Source of the DNA: Lentisphaerota bacterium | Lineage (GTDB): Bacteria; Verrucomicrobiota; Kiritimatiellia; RFP12; UBA3636 | DNA length: 7,283 nt | Assembly: GCA_022837245.1 (NCBI GenBank) | Contig: JALHHX010000107.1 | Coordinates: 1-7,283 of the forward strand | Direction: 5' to 3' | Part shown: positions 6,904 through 7,283 of the stretch, piece by piece | How positions within the stretch are numbered: position 1 is the stretch's first letter | How the letters are laid out: each line of letters opens with the position of its first letter | Position numbers and translations under genes: made by a program | Notes under the pieces: generated by a model | What the model saw: the letters and a program-made list of their open reading frames with translations, nothing else | Told to the model about the DNA's origin: nothing | Databases searched by the model: none

Positions 6904-6939
6904 TCAGATTACCTGGCTTTCGTCAAGTCGCGCCTGTGG

Positions 6940-6955
6940 GTTGCATGATTGCAAC
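6940..6955. promoter_or_regulatory. 16-bp dyad GTTGCA-TGAT-TGCAAC
   Basis: Two perfect 6-base arms are separated by four bases, a layout typical of helix-turn-helix dimer sites. The half site GTTGCA occurs again at 6972-6977. No known regulator is assigned. Confidence 0.35.
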
Positions 6956-6990
6956 GTACGGGCGCATATGTGTTGCAGTTACGCGTTCAT

Positions 6991-7149
6991 TCATCCCCTT
7001 GACGTGCCAGACGGGCGCATCCTGGGATGGGCTTCGCATCCTCGCTCGCTGAACCATTGTTCCGCAGCCTTACGCAGAGATGCCTCGAAACTCTTGTATC
7101 GTGTGTAAGGCCAAGTTCTGGCCAATTGCCGACTATTGGTATTTTTCAT
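6991..7149 (-). pseudogene. Truncated unknown gene; N-terminus of a possible nuclease-like protein
   Basis: The frame starts at ATG 7147-7149 and reads MKNTNSRQLARTWPYTRYKS, then FEASLRKAAEQWFSERGCEA and HPRM, and stops by TGA at 6991-6993 after only 52 residues. The first 44 or so residues look like a real protein start, with an amphipathic helix rich in aromatic and charged residues. The last eight (RPSGTSRG) look like out-of-frame filler, so the gene is probably cut or frameshifted near 7017. From memory the opening resembles restriction-endonuclease-like (PD-(D/E)XK) proteins of anaerobes, but no catalytic residues are present and I cannot verify it. The ATG overlaps the TGA of the upstream gene (ATGA), so the two were probably translated together. 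Confidence 0.45.
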
Positions 7150-7283
7150 GAAAGCGGTCCTTGCTTGCCAATCAGCCTTTCAGTCAGTTCCAAAGCATCC
7201 ACCGGCCAGAAGCACTCTGGTCGCGGGCGGTTGACGCCGGGATGTCCGGCCTTGGGGCGGCAGTTCAGGACCTGGTCGACCCA
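7146..7283 (-). CDS. C-terminal end of an unrecognised protein
   Basis: The minus-strand frame enters from the right edge and reads WVDQVLNCRPKAGHPGVNRP, RPECFWPVDALELTERLIGK, QGPLS, ending in TGA at 7146-7148. It has 45 visible residues, with no motif that I can assign. The composition (FWPVDALELTERLIG) is protein-like, and the stop overlaps the start of the next gene as ATGA, which supports a real coding end. The gene order would fit a two-gene accessory module such as a modification or defence pair, but this is speculation from the overlap alone. Confidence 0.45.
   Translation of the reverse strand, partial: WVDQVLNCRPKAGHPGVNRPRPECFWPVDALELTERLIGKQGPLS

Larger units (their letters stand above)
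6707..6990. other. Dyad-rich region without a convincing gene
   Basis: I find no convincing gene here. On the minus strand a short open stretch ending CGGD (TGA at 6773-6775) and another ending QKRE (TGA at 6714-6716) have no starts and no recognisable motifs. The region holds at least five dyads (6733-6749, 6752-6767, 6852-6866, 6879-6903, 6940-6955). A direct repeat ACGGGCGCAT starts in it at 6958-6967 and recurs at 7011-7020. It may contain the junction between the ATPase DNA and the right-edge fragment, or be the control region of the ATPase genes. Confidence 0.4.

Noticed and set aside
6733..6977. CRISPR array
   Set aside because: The repeats are dyads of different sequence, not regularly spaced copies of one repeat with unique spacers.
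6924..7064. Minus-strand frame containing MNERVTATHMRPYVAIMQPT
   Set aside because: It looks somewhat protein-like and could be the continuation of the broken gene at 6991-7149 by frameshift, but it ends soon after and has no motif, so it is not called.

Overview
The window reads as a mosaic of unrelated gene pieces, mostly truncated or frameshifted. The content suggests a metagenomic contig from anaerobic, polysaccharide-degrading bacteria. A PVC-type lineage (Kiritimatiellota, Lentisphaerota or Verrucomicrobiota) would fit the DnaB and glycosidase pieces, but that is an inference from protein style, not a demonstrated taxonomy. The tandem ferredoxin-containing MinD-type ATPases are typical of strict anaerobes.

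Layout. (1) 2-295 (+): the 3' end of an IS66-type transposase, with a possible element end near 423. (2) 527-1718 (-): a GH130 mannosylglucose-phosphorylase-like gene with its own promoter and ribosome site, broken by one extra base in an A4 run at 1374-1377. (3) About 1859-2380 (+): a 3' fragment of the replicative helicase gene dnaB, without its Walker A half, carrying another one-base frameshift near 1903-1911 and no in-frame stop where the protein should end. (4) 2395-4962 (-): the C-terminal two thirds of a large GH38 alpha-mannosidase with chitobiase-like and PA14 domains; its catalytic N-terminus is absent. (5) 4947-6706 (-): two MinD/ParA-type ATPases with inserted 2[4Fe-4S] ferredoxin domains. 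The first runs in frame into the second, and the second is broken by a 5-bp tandem duplication and loses its C-terminus at the join with the mannosidase. (6) 6707-6990: mostly non-coding DNA with a series of perfect dyads. (7) 6991-7283 (-): the end of one unknown gene overlapping (ATGA) the start of another, itself cut short.

Working together: GH130 phosphorylase and GH38 mannosidase would both belong to mannose-glycan breakdown, but they lie on either side of a helicase fragment and do not form an operon. The ATPase pair is the only clear multi-gene unit; related pairs occur in anaerobes, including the ORP complex loci of Desulfovibrio. The mannosidase and ATPase pieces meet in a 16-base stretch that makes sense in both protein frames, which looks like a chimeric junction (assembly or recombination). 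I see no convincing complete new system. The most biologically interesting items are the fused ATPase pair, the 5-bp duplication that disables its second half, and the truncated overlapping gene pair at the right edge.
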